DNA from: Monosporascus cannonballus
Lineage: Eukaryota > Ascomycota > Sordariomycetes > Xylariales
Length of the DNA stretch: 64,000 nt
Direction: 5' to 3'
NCBI GenBank assembly: GCA_004154925.1
Contig: QJNS01000141.1
Coordinates: 124,001-188,000, forward strand
In this document: positions 25,576 through 36,323 of the stretch, piece after piece
Layout: every line of letters begins with the position of its first letter
How positions within the stretch are numbered: the stretch's first letter is position 1
The notes under the pieces: model-generated
Told to the model about the DNA's origin: nothing
The model's database searches: none
What the model saw: only the letters and a program-made list of their open reading frames with translations
Position numbers and translations under genes: made by a program

Positions 25576-26163
25576 CCGAAATAATGGTATTCCAGTTTAT
25601 AAGATTTAAAAAAGGAAGTTTTTAGTTTATCATATTCTAATTAATAACGTCTATTTTATTTAAAGTTTGTACTTCGATTATAAACTTTGATTTTAATTGC
25701 GCAAAGTCGTTAAAATTATTTAAGGATTAAAAAATACGATTAATAAGTGTCGTACCTTATGATTAATAATATTGGCGTTAATGACGCATATGGAAAAGAT
25801 GCGCAAAAGCTTCTAATAAAATTTTTTCGGCCGTTAGTTTTTTTTAAATTTTGCGATTTTGCAATATAATAATTAATTATAGAAATAGGGATTTTTATTC
25901 CGTTATATAAACGACCTTAACGAATACATTTTTATAACGAAAAACCCCATTTATTATTTAGTAATTAAGCTGCCGGACAAAATAGAAAAAAATAAGATAT
26001 TATATTAAAATTTTCGAGTTTAATTAAATTAGTTAAAGTAAATCGTATTCGGATTTACGAAAACGACGTTTAGATATACCGGAAAACATATTAAATAGAT
26101 GTAAGAAGTTTACTAAGAAAAAAAGAAAATCTTAAAGACAAGATTTGTAAAAAGAGAAGATTA

Positions 26164-26550
26164 TATTATAACATAACGGGCCATGGTTTCCAGAAACGGT
26201 TTACTACGACCTAACCATAAACACGCGGTAGGGCAGGTTACGTAATAAATTACTAACTTACTAGTGGTAAGCCAGTAAGCCGGATTATCAATTTACTGGT
26301 GGTAAGCTAGTAGGCTGGATTATTAATTTACTGATAGTAAGCTAGTGAGCTAGATTAAAATATAAATGTTTATTATATCTATAGCTTAAATAATTTTAAT
26401 TTATAAGAATAATTTGTTATCTAAAGTATTTTTGGTATTACGAAACGTAATATGATTATTATATTTATTGTTTAATTTTTTACGATATTCCTACTAATAT
26501 AAACCTGTACGACTAAGGTTTAATAGTTGGTTAAACTCGAAGCCGTTACA
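26164..26550 (+). repeat. TE-C 3' LTR
   Basis: 387 bp, starting TATTATAAC (RIP form of TGTTATGAC) and ending GAAGCCGTTACA, followed by the duplication GTTTC. It contains three 35-bp units at 26,252-26,356 against four in the 5' LTR. Confidence 0.92.
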
Positions 26551-26555
26551 GTTTC

Positions 26556-27730
26556 GCGAAAAACGTTAAGTCGACGACCAATCGCAATTACGTCGGAATA
26601 TTCGTATAAAGTACCTGCAATATAAGCTTTTTCGAATTCGTTGATTAATTCCTAATTATCGTTACCGAATTAAAAAACCGTTTAGGCGGTACCTGTAAAA
26701 ACGATCGGAATTTAAACGGAAATTAAACGGCAATATTAATAATATTAAAATAATTATTTATTACGCAAAAAGTTTTATAATAATAATTAATTACGACGTA
26801 ATTTAAAACGCCTAAAATCTGAACGTAAATCGTACGGTAATCGAAATAATATTATATTACGTAAATATAATACGGCTTATTACTGCCCGTAATACGATTA
26901 ATATTTATTTTATCGTTAACGTCGAAAGGATAACGTTGAAGAAAATCATAATTATTATTAATATTAAAATATTATTTTTCGTAGAATTTCTTACGAAAAA
27001 CAATATGGCGAACGGAGAAAAAACGGAGATTATAAGCAGAACAAATGGAAAAGAGAAAATAAAAATAAAAAAATAAAAAACCGAACAGAACGCGTATATA
27101 AAAGAAATGGAAATATAAACGTAAAAGGAAAAAGAAAAAAAGGTAAATAAAGTAAAATTAAAAAACAGATTATAACAAGAAATTAGGCGAAACATAATTA
27201 ATTACGCAATATAGCACGTAGTAATTATTACGGTAATTACTTATAACATAATATAACGGGGAATTATCAGCAAATATACAAAATCAAGTTTGCAAAATAC
27301 GTTATATCAAATTAATAATAATATTATTAAAAATTAATAACTTAAAAAAGGAATATAATTATAAAAATATAGCCCTTATAAGGATAAAGCTAGTAACCGA
27401 CCAGCTACCGATCAGCCACCGACTCACTTACTAATATAAATTCACTATCTGGCAGCTAGTGAGAACGCCAGATAGAAATAACCTAATACACTCACTTCTT
27501 GGAATACGCTCTGCGACTGGTCGAAGATCACCTTACTCAAGCTTACAGCTGGCCATTATCTTATACACAACCTCTAAAATAAGGCCTGATTTTAATAAAA
27601 CAAATAACATATACGATATAATTTGCGCGATAAACATTATGAATTTTCTTTTAATATAAGTGAGTTTTAATATTATTTCAATATTGTTGCCAATTTTATT
27701 CGTAAATTTCTTAAAAAAAATTTTAAATTT
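26556..27730. other. AT-rich flank with a GC-richer island, no gene seen
   Basis: Sequence resuming after TE-C. Up to about 27,360 it is RIP-like with no recognisable domain. A 96-codon minus-strand open stretch (26,905-27,195) is Phe/Ile/Ser-rich from base composition and looks like chance. From 27,390 to 27,560 the sequence is clearly less AT-rich. It holds short repeated words (ACCGACCAGC, ACCGATCAGC) and a perfect 9-bp inverted repeat CTATCTGGC / GCCAGATAG at 27,445-27,453 and 27,467-27,475. It may be a solo LTR or repeat fragment. Confidence 0.5.
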
Positions 27731-27732
27731 TA

Positions 27733-27775
27733 GTGTGGGTGACCTATCTTTGGAGTGCACCCACCTTTGGAGAAC
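27733..27775 (+). repeat. Left terminal inverted repeat of pogo-type element
   Basis: Starts GTGTGGGTGACC directly after TA. Forty of 43 positions match the reverse complement of the right end; the three differences are transitions. Confidence 0.93.
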
Positions 27776-28499
27776 ACTCCCTGACCCCTAATAACACCAC
27801 CTATGCATAAATTTACATACAAAACGCCATATAAAACAATGTAATTAAATGTTATAAAGGATCGCGCATATGCTTTAATACAGTAGGCGTACTTTTTAAT
27901 AAATTCTGCTTTTTTAACGCTATTTAAGCTTTGTGATTTTTTATTAGCTTCGCCTGCTATTACTTAGTTTCCTTTTAAGCCCTATAGATATCTTTAATAT
28001 TAACGTATAATTCGCCCGATAAAAGCTTAATTTTCTTTTTCGCTACCGGTTTTAGTAATTCGTTTTTGTTATAGAGGAGCTAATTTTTTAATTGCCAAAC
28101 GGTAATAATTTTAACGTTTTACTTTAGCGCTTTATCTGCCTTCGTTACGAACGTTCGATAATTACGTTTCGTACCGATATTTTTAAATACGAAATATTAA
28201 GATTATTTTTCAGATTTTGGCTTTTTTAGGTATGAAAAATGTTATTCCGTTGCGTAATTTATAAAGGCTTTTTTCTATCGGAATAATTAGCTTAGGAATA
28301 TTTAATTCTGGATAAATTATTTTAGGATTTTTAATAATTTTATTTACATTTAGTAATTAAATCTTTGCGTAACGGAAACCGCTATAAATATTTTTCCATA
28401 TAATAATTTTATTGCGCGTATAGGCGTACGTTTCGATAAAACATTATTTTATTCGAGGCGCGGAAATATCGTAATTTTGCCATTTATTAGTCCTTTAAT

Positions 28500-29470
28500 A
28501 ATAAGCTATTTTTAACGGGGAAAAAATGCTTATATCCAAGGGTTATAATACGTAAGTAATTTACGGCGGTAAGTAAATTAATATTATGTTATTAATTTTG
28601 CATTCGTATTAAAGCTAAACGGATTCGTACGTAACGTATTTATTTATTAAAAGGATTTTTCCGTCGGTCATTTTTAAAGGTTTCGTTTCCGGAAAATATA
28701 TTTTATAAAATTATCGTAAAACGATTTGGATATTGTTTTATTCCGAAGGGGACAAATTATATTTTTATCGGGGACTTATATTAAGAAATTATTATTTTTA
28801 AAATATAATTCCTTTAAAAATAATTATTAAAATTAACATTTCGTCTACCGAAATAATTATTTTAAAAATAAAAACTTAATTTGTTCCTTTAAACGTTTTT
28901 AATTCGGCGTAATTTTTAAAAACGTTACCCAAAATTTTCCTACCACAGGATTTATTTTCTTAAACGTTATGTTTATTTATATTCGTAATTCTTCCTGGCT
29001 TGATTTTCTTTTTACGGATAATACGTTCTAGGGCTTTGTAATATCGCTAAAAGGCATCTTTCTAGGTATTTTTTGCTTTAGAAAAGTCGAATTACCTCCT
29101 AAGTTTCGTTATGATATTAGGATTTCGGTATATAAAGCTATTAACCCAGTATTTCCTTAAAGGTTTTTCGTTCTTATAGTTTTGCAAAACGACTTTAACA
29201 AAGTGACGGACCTAAACCTTATTAAAAGTTCGTCTTATATTTTCTTTTTCGTATATCCATTTTGCCACGAAGTTCTTATTATTTTTTAAAAGGCGTTAAT
29301 AAGGTTTAAGGGCTTCCTGCATAGTGAGACTGCCGTCCCGGCATCTCCGGACCGTTATAGGAGAGTTATCCCAAGCGGCAGCTAAATCTTTAACCCTAAC
29401 GCCATTCCTCACTTCCTTAAATGACTTAGCAATAAGGTATTTATCGTTAGGGCCTATTTTCAAGATCTGA
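28500..29470 (-). pseudogene. Decayed pogo/Fot1 transposase
   Basis: Minus-strand reading. A helix-turn-helix-like block near 29,300-29,410 (D-L-A-A-A-W-D-N-S-P-I-T-V-R-R-C) fits the DNA-binding region. The DDE_1 core follows: V-S-V-D-E (about 28,850), a block F-P-E-T-K-P-L-K-M-T-D-G-K-I-L-L-I-N (about 28,640-28,700), then I-Y-L-P-P and P-L-D-I-S-I-F-S-P-L-K (28,500-28,585). These match the family pattern L-L-I-L-D-x-H ... Y-L-P-P-H-x-x-H-x-L-Q-P-L-D. The Asp of the L-L-x-x-D box reads as Asn and many codons are stops, so it is inactive. Confidence 0.75.
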
Positions 29471-29556
29471 TACGAATTGCTTCAAAATTGCTTTAATTGT
29501 TGTTAAGTTACAGTATATTGATAAAGAAGGTCTATATTCGCTAGTGGGGAAAATTC

Positions 29557-29599
29557 GTTCTCTAAAGGTGGGTGCACTCCAAAGGTGGGTCACCCACAC
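29557..29599 (-). repeat. Right terminal inverted repeat of pogo-type element
   Basis: Reverse complement starts GTGTGGGTGACCC. It is followed by TA and then normal-composition DNA, so it marks the edge of the transposon block. Confidence 0.93.
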
Positions 29600-29715
29600 T
29601 AAATCATATAATTCGTAAATTAATGATAGGGCACATACTGGAGGAGCTCGAGTTGATACGCAATTTATGAGTTCCACAGTGATTACAGTTTCCTCGAAGT
29701 GTTTAGTACGTACAG

Positions 29716-32700
29716 TTACAAGTCGCGGTATCGTGGTCCCGGAACGACAGTATAATGGTCTGTCGTAAAGGTAAGGATCCCCATCCTCCTTTGCTCCTCA
29801 GCGTCGACGTGCACCATAACGCCCATGGACTCCTTCCCTAGATTGAAGACCCGGAATATGGTATAAATCTCATCTTGACTACCCGTATCTGACGGGCCGT
29901 TCGTGGCACTTTGCATCTGCATATAAGGTCAGCAATCGATCAGACGTGGTAGGTCGCCATAATACGAACCAGTGCATATTGATTACCGCTGATAAAGAAC
30001 GGAGTAGCACAAAGATCTGTGGTGCTCTTGACTTCGATGTAATATCTTGGTGTCTTCCCGGTCCACCGATTGCCTGATAGATACCCTTTTTGTATGAGCA
30101 GGGTGGTAAGTGCTCCGGATGCGTCGTGGTAGACGATATCCGACGTCTCCTTTTCCTGGAAACCCGGCAGATCTTTGTAGTCTGGATGTACATTAACATA
30201 TTGGCGGATCAAGCTCTGCCAATTTCCGCGGCCGAATCCAGGCAGGTTCGGCTGCAGACTGGAAAGAAGCTCGAAGACCTGTAATGGTAGTTAATACTTG
30301 GCGCTTAACGTGAGGTTTGGGTCGTGTGCTGCTTACGAAAAGCTCGCCGGCCGCGCCGATCTTCACACGACGCTCCCATTCACTGAGGTAAGGTACCACA
30401 GAAGCTCCGTCATATTCGTCATCCCCGATGGAAAGATTTCCGAGTGAGGAAGTCAAGCCCGAATATCCGTGATCTGGGAAGACTGCGCGCCTTGCGACCC
30501 TGACTATCTTCTCCAGGAACCTCCGGTATTGCGATTCGACTTCAACACGGCTTGTCATAGGCGGTGGCCTGGGGTATACTGGCGTAGTCGGGTCAGGTCC
30601 ATCGTCTGAGTAGATCTCAGGATCGGTAAGGGGCGTGGGGTAATTCGGAGTTTCGCCGGGCGACGAGACGGTCCTTGGTGCCGATACGTCGGAACTGGGT
30701 GATGCTCCCTGCTGGAGAAGGGGTGACGAGCGACTCCGTCGCGTCGGCGTTACAGGCAGAACTGCCGCCGATCCGTGTTCTCCACTCAGGTCTGGGATGT
30801 CGACCTCGGGGATATGGATCTCTGGGACGCCCTTCTTTGTCAAAATGGAAGGTATGATGGAGACAGGGCAATTCAGGACGCTAATGACATCATTGACAGC
30901 AGATTCGTCAACCGTATAAGCGCTTGAGACACCAGGTCGCTTCATCAACCAATACACCAAGTGACGGGGCAGCGTCACTAAGAAGCAGGACTGCCGGTCG
31001 ACTTCATTTCGCGGGACGTACACCTTAAGCTGATCAACACTGTGTTCAATGTGTAGCTCACTTTTGCTTATTTCATGCTCGTAAGTCTTGTCATCTTGCT
31101 TGAGTATGAGTCTTGAGGAGATGCCGTCGGTCTCCACGGTGACGGTTTCGCGAAGGAGATCATACAAGCCCTGAGCATCAGCATCATACCTGGGGCTGTT
31201 GTACTTGGCCGCAACTCTTTATCGTGTTAGGTTGTATCCTAGGCGACGGGTGACTGGATATGCAACGTACCGAAGCAGTCCGTAAGCTCTCATCTTTATG
31301 TCGTAGCGTCTGTCCTTGATGACTGTTTCCAAACCCTCCTCAACGCGAGAGGATTCCTCAACACACTGCGACAGATACCTCGGCTCCAATCGGGCCCATG
31401 TTATCAGAGGTTTTAGACGACAAACTTCCATCAGCGTGAAGTCGAGACGTTTGACCTGATCGCTTAATATACTGAAGGGCTGCTGGCGATCAGCGATAAC
31501 AAATTCGGTCTGCGCCGAACACAAAGATGTATCCCCGTTTGGAAATTGCACAGGGAATATACGGCGTTTAAGTAAACGATCAGGCTGGGGCGGGTTCCTA
31601 TCAGAAGCTAGGAGAGAGTTTAATGCTTGAAGAAGGTCTTTCACTCTCTCCACTGGCGGGCTCTTAGAGCTCACATCCACAAGCGAATCGTAGACCATCG
31701 TCAGATCTACGGTTTGGACGCCAAGGACAGTCACGAAGAACTCCTGGAGGTCTCCGTACTGTGAATTCACGGCAATTTTCCCTTCGATGCTGGTTATGTT
31801 TGACCAGACACACCTGCTCGGACAGTGCCAGCTGACTGATCCGTGTCGACCGATGCAGATGAGCTCATGTTCTTCAAATGCAGCCCTTAAAGGGTGTAAG
31901 CCGTATGGACCTCGAAGCCCCGAGAAATACATTCCTAAAGACTTGCCTTATTTGGTTCCTATCCACCTCATATCCCTCAACAAACTGGTGCAATTTCTCG
32001 TAAAGCTGGCGAAGATATTGGAGATCAACCGCATGTTTGTACTTTCGTCTGAGTGCCATGATCTCATCGATGATATGGGCGTATGTCAAGTCTTGCACCT
32101 GGAGGACCTTGCGAAAGAAACCTTCGAGCTCGTCCATGTCGAGCCTTGTGCCCGCTAAAGCGGCTTGATAGAGAGGTTTTAGCGGTTTCATGCTGACCAT
32201 GTTGTCGGGAGCATCCCACAGGCACTCGCTCGGCGACACCCACTCCGTCTGGCCCATATATTCGCCATGCGAATACGAAATCCAAATGGCTGCTTCCTCT
32301 TCAAAAAATCGACTTTTCTAGATGTTAGTACATAATGATGGCTACAAGCTTGTGGCGTTATAGTGAGCTTACCGGGTTCTATCCTGTAGGGGCTTTGGCT
32401 GTTGTGATTCCGTACAGGCATTTTTGATATATTGGTACAAATCGGTTATCCTAAGCGGCATATCCCCGGCCAGTGGATCGTTGACCGATTCCTGTATGCA
32501 GCTGAGAAGTCGTAAACGGAATTCAAGATCAGCCTCGGGTCCGACTCCGAGCTTGTTAGTTAGGAACGTCCAGTCCAGGAGAAGATTCGCTTCATCGATG
32601 GGGTTCGGCAGCTGAAGGAATGGAAATTCTTCTACTCGGATGTATCTGCTGCAAGCCTCTCTGAGCTTTGGCAACGGTAAGTAGGCATTAGACAGAGGCA

Positions 32701-35199
32701 CTTTTTTCCCGCTTAGGCAGAGGACCTCGATCTGTTGGAGAGCTTGTAGGGCACTCTCATTCGAAGTGACAATGATTTCCTCTTTCAGCCATGCTTGTCT
32801 CAGGTAGCCGAGGAACATCTCCGGGCGGTGCTCTGCGATATATTTGCATTCTTCCGAGAGGCGGTTTGTGCGACTGTCAATCAGCTGCACATGCCTCCTA
32901 ATCCCTACGTACTCGTGCATCCAATCGAGCCATGTCAGTTTCGTACTGGAGGATTGCTTTGGGGGGTCATTGAAGTAATTCCTATTGAGGAAGTAGACAC
33001 CGAGCTGCTGGGCTCCATCATGGCCCAGCAGGTTTTCCGCTCCGTATGGTTTGTCACCGTGCACGTAGACGGTCGAGAGGCTTGGCATTCGCATCTCGCT
33101 CGAACTGTCGTGGATCTGGAGCTCGAATAAGCGGAAGCCTAAAAGGCCTGTATGATCCCCAGCTCCGTGCGTGAGGTACAAGAACCTCAGATGTTCCATC
33201 GACTTGGCGAAAGGCATGTAACTACAGGAGGGACCATATAGTCTGAGAATCATCGTGCGAACGTTCCGGACTTCGGGTGATTGGACCTTGAGATGGTCAA
33301 ACAGTGATCTCCGCTCGGTATCCTCCGCTGCATCCGGCTGGACAAGCCTCAGCCCCAAATCTCTTGGGATGGGAACGCCGCCAGCGTGGGAGAAAAATAA
33401 CTCCCCGTCGACTGCTCTGGCCCATGATCCATCCACCAGCGGAATCAGATCGAGTTGCCGCACGAACTCCTTTTCTCCGAAATCCTGGCGGAAGAGGGAA
33501 TTTAGTAGCCAGGCAACCCTGCGATGCCAATCAATCTCCGTGCCTGGGTTCTTCATCCGTGAAGAGGAGCTAGCAAGGTCTTGCTTCGCCAAAACTATCG
33601 CGTCGCCGGCGTCCAACGGACGAAGCCCAACTTGTCGAAGAATCTTGATATCACTTTCCGAATATGAGTCTGACATGTACAGTTCAGGGTTGAGATCCTC
33701 GAAAAGGGGGTTCTCGTCTCTATCCAAAAAGCAGGATAAAGGACACTTCACGTCCCCTATTCGGCGCAAAACGGCTCTCTCACGCGTTCGCATGACCTGC
33801 TCACATCGGAGAAGCTCATGGATTCGCTTCACGAGATCTTTCCAAAATGGATCCCAATGATGCGCCTTTTCTAGCGGTAGGTATCTCATCCAGGTATACT
33901 GGAGCCGTTCGTGACTGCAAAACTGCAATACCGCCCTGATAAAAGCCTGGGCAATACCTTCTACTAACCCCCGATTCCTAGGCGAGTCCGTCACTACATC
34001 CTCCCGGCTCGCCTGTGTAACGAAGTCCGCCTGGATGATAAACTATATGGCCCTGTTAGTCTTGACTATTTTCCTGAGTTCCCAATATTTAACATACGTT
34101 GAAACCCATCTGCCTCATTGGTAAGAAGGCAAAGACTTTCTGATGCTCGATTATGGGCTCAGAATCTGCTGTCAACGGGAAGGCCAGGATGATCTCGGAC
34201 TTCGTATATGACTTGCTCGCCTGCTCAGCAGCCGACAACGATCTGTTCTCATTCTTCGAAAGGTCCGTGGCTGTGTACTTCGTGATGTGATAAGCTCGGG
34301 TCTCCGAGACAACCGTAGGGTCACCACTAGAGTCTGTGTCAAGAAGCACTCGGTTCGCTTCCTTCGCGTCCCGCATTGTGAGTACTCTTGACCATATCTG
34401 GCAGTCTTGTTCGTCGTAAACGTACACACTGATGCGCCTTAGATTTCGTAAAAAGAGGAGAAGTTGGGCTTGAAGATCGCGAAACTCCTGCTCGATTCTC
34501 TCTCGCTTACGCTTAGACTCAGCGTCATCCTCGCCCTCTTGGAGGAATAGCGTCATCCTAGTGAGCGGACGTGGCAGCTCCTCACTCGTCTCTTCCCAAG
34601 TTGGCTTTACCATGCCCATTCCGGAGTCCCCCTGCCTATGTGTGAAGCTGAACGAGAAAGGACCAGACTGAATGTGGACCTTCCAGGCGGCCATGAAAAC
34701 AGACTTGAATCCGATTCCTTTCTCCCCAATATATCCTTGCGATCCGGTCTTAGAGCTATTCCCAACATCGCATATTGCTCTAAGATTGCGCTCGGTGAAG
34801 CCATCTTCATTGCAGTCGACAACAATCTTATCGGGGTAAACCTTGAAGCATACGAATGGGGAATCTCCGTCCTCCCTTGCCGTGTGATATTGGTTGTCGT
34901 CGGCGTTCTGAAGGAGCTCGAACACGAATCGGGCATTGCTTGTGTAGAGGTTCTTTGCTAACCTGGATGGCGTCGGGATTAGACTGGGGTCACTTTCAAA
35001 CGCATTATGGTTTGAGGGCATCCTACGTCAGCACCGATGCGCCGATTTTCTTATCTTTAGTAAGTAGAGCTTCCTCCACCTCGCGCCGCACCTCTTGCGA
35101 CATCGTGTCGAGGCTACTCTCCCGAACAAATCCATTTTCCTTCACGATTTGACTTACGAGCTCCCGCGCTTGAGCCCGTGAGATTTGAAGATTGGTCAT
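29716..35199 (-). CDS. Large GHKL ATPase / NO VEIN (DUF3883) domain protein
   Basis: Eight-exon model: 35,199-35,027; 34,962-34,098; 34,042-32,373; 32,312-31,947; 31,885-31,271; 31,216-30,337; 30,278-29,970; 29,916-29,716. Introns are 53-64 bp and the total is 5,079 nt, 1,692 aa. Residues about 60-330 are an Hsp90-like ATPase: E73-L-L-Q-N77 (Mg/ATP box), D111-G-F, and G-E-K-G-I-G-F around 137-143. The middle is helical and unrecognised; about 1365-1455 is Pro/Ser-rich. The C-terminal domain (from about 1510) has S-D1570-I-V-Y and E1605-V-K1607, the DUF3883 PD-(D/E)xK-like pattern of plant NO VEIN. One intron (31,886-31,946) is GC-AG. The N-terminal 58 residues join the ATPase by a 64-bp intron with a CTAAT branch site. 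Cellular role in fungi is unknown; nucleotide-dependent chaperone or nucleic-acid function is inference. It borders the transposon block directly. Confidence 0.87.
31886..31946 (-). other. GC-AG intron in the GHKL/DUF3883 gene
   Basis: Donor AAG|GCAAGT matches the GC-AG consensus perfectly apart from the T-to-C at position 2. The acceptor is TTTAAG|GG and a CTTAC branch-like word lies upstream. Removing these 61 bp joins N-Q-I-R to A-A-F-E-E in frame; no GT donor nearby does this. Confidence 0.75.
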
Positions 35200-36323
35200 G
35201 ATCGCCTATCGAAGCAGAAGTCGCGAGTAACAGATATGTAGGAAACTATATAGGCATAAAGATTACAGCGTGGAATCCAGCCACGGAATCTGAATGAGAG
35301 CTTCTTTAAAAAAAATAAATTCAAACAGGAGCAGCCTCACCTTTTCTACCATTTTTCCGGTGCTGATAAGCCTGCCCCGGGCACGCATAGCCACCTCATT
35401 GCTACGGCCGTACATTGCTAATTCAGGATTATTAATTACAGGATTCAAGCAGGATGCTGCAATAATCTGTTAGTAGTATTCAGATGAAGTACTTTCTGGG
35501 GGGGAATTGTAGGCATATGACCTTCTTCGCAGATAGCCAACATGCATAGATATTTGAGACATAAAGGGGTTTCAGGACCGGCGCGTAGCGACCTGGTTCT
35601 ATGGAAAATCTAATCGAATTCTATTTATAGCTCCAAAATCCGCAGCCCATCCTGCTTCCCCACCCCCTCGTAGCGCTGCGTAGGCGCTTGGAAGGTCAGC
35701 GGCTATGATTAACACGGTCGCATCACTTCTACACAAGTTGTCAGCTACACAAGGGGTGCTGCAGCACACCAACAAGGCAAGGCCACCATACTGATCCAGA
35801 GTAATAATTCCCTTATCAGGTCACCCAAAGCAGTACGCCTGTTTAGCATACGGAGTTTACCTACTATAACAGCATAATTAATGTCCTTGATATCTAGTAA
35901 TTAAAATTTAATCACTTAATTATTAGCATTCGGATTGATCAGAGCAGAGATCGAGATGACTGAAGCGCTTGTTCTCTCACCAGTAAGAAGGCTATCGTCT
36001 ACCAACACAGACCTTTCAAGTCATCAACAGTTGCCTGCGCTCGCTTCCTTTAATACAGCCCGATAATGGAGGGACTAAGTATTTGGAATCTGTGCCTTGG
36101 CATTTTTCATATTTTACTTTTATTATACTATATGCCACTTGCCTCCTAGATTCCGTCTGGGATGACAATACCTATAGATCCTGGGACGCTAATAAGCACC
36201 CCTTCTAACTACATTAGAATTTAGTTCCCTTGCGAGGCGGGACAGAGCCTTGGGTGCAGTGTTACTGCAGGGGCTACTGGTGGAATATGAGGATTCATAT
36301 CCTCATACCGGTAATTGTATGAA
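35200..36323. other. Intergenic region upstream of the GHKL gene
   Basis: About 1.1 kb of normal composition between the start of the GHKL/DUF3883 gene and the stop of the next minus-strand gene. It must contain the GHKL promoter. No domain-coding frame was recognised; short open frames look like chance. An inverted repeat near 36,286-36,307 is listed separately. Confidence 0.6.
36286..36307 (-). terminator. Inverted repeat 3' of the wall-protein gene
   Basis: Perfect 9-bp stem TATGAGGAT / ATCCTCATA with a 4-base loop, 17 bp beyond the stop codon of the minus-strand wall-protein gene. It would form a hairpin in the 3' untranslated RNA. A role in 3'-end formation or mRNA stability is only a guess. 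Confidence 0.3.

Larger units (their letters stand above)
5535..26550 (+). mobile_element. TE-C: Ty3/Gypsy chromovirus, outermost of three nested elements
   Basis: Full-structure LTR retrotransposon split by a nested insertion. Its 5' LTR is 5,535-5,931 plus 20,056-20,079 and its 3' LTR is 26,164-26,550. Removing TE-B (5,932-20,050) and one target-site copy leaves about 6.9 kb. A perfect 5-bp target-site duplication, GTTTC, flanks it at 5,530-5,534 and 26,551-26,555. A purine tract (about 26,149-26,160) precedes the 3' LTR. Internal order is gag, protease region, RT, RNase H, integrase, chromodomain, which defines the chromovirus branch of Ty3/Gypsy. All coding parts are heavily RIP-mutated, except the first about 400 bp after the 5' LTR, which keeps more GC. 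Confidence 0.93.
27733..29599 (-). mobile_element. RIP-mutated Fot1/pogo-type DNA transposon
   Basis: 1,867-bp element bounded by TA target duplications (27,731-27,732 and 29,600-29,601) and 43-bp terminal inverted repeats (27,733-27,775; 29,557-29,599) that differ only by three transitions. Size, TA target and an internal minus-strand transposase fit the Fot1/pogo branch of the Tc1/mariner superfamily. Each terminal repeat contains two tandem 17-bp words ending CTTTGGAG or CTTTAGAG, probable transposase-binding sites. The interior is AT-rich and stop-ridden, so it cannot make transposase. It ends 116 bp from the stop codon of the next gene. Confidence 0.9.

Noticed and set aside
26905..27195. 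96-codon Phe/Ser-rich minus-strand frame as a membrane protein gene
   Set aside because: The hydrophobic look follows from the purine-rich AT composition of the plus strand. No start context, splice partner or known pattern.
33255..33860. 201-codon plus-strand frame opposite the GHKL/DUF3883 gene
   Set aside because: Shadow of exon 3 of the minus-strand gene, which has clear family motifs in the adjoining exons.
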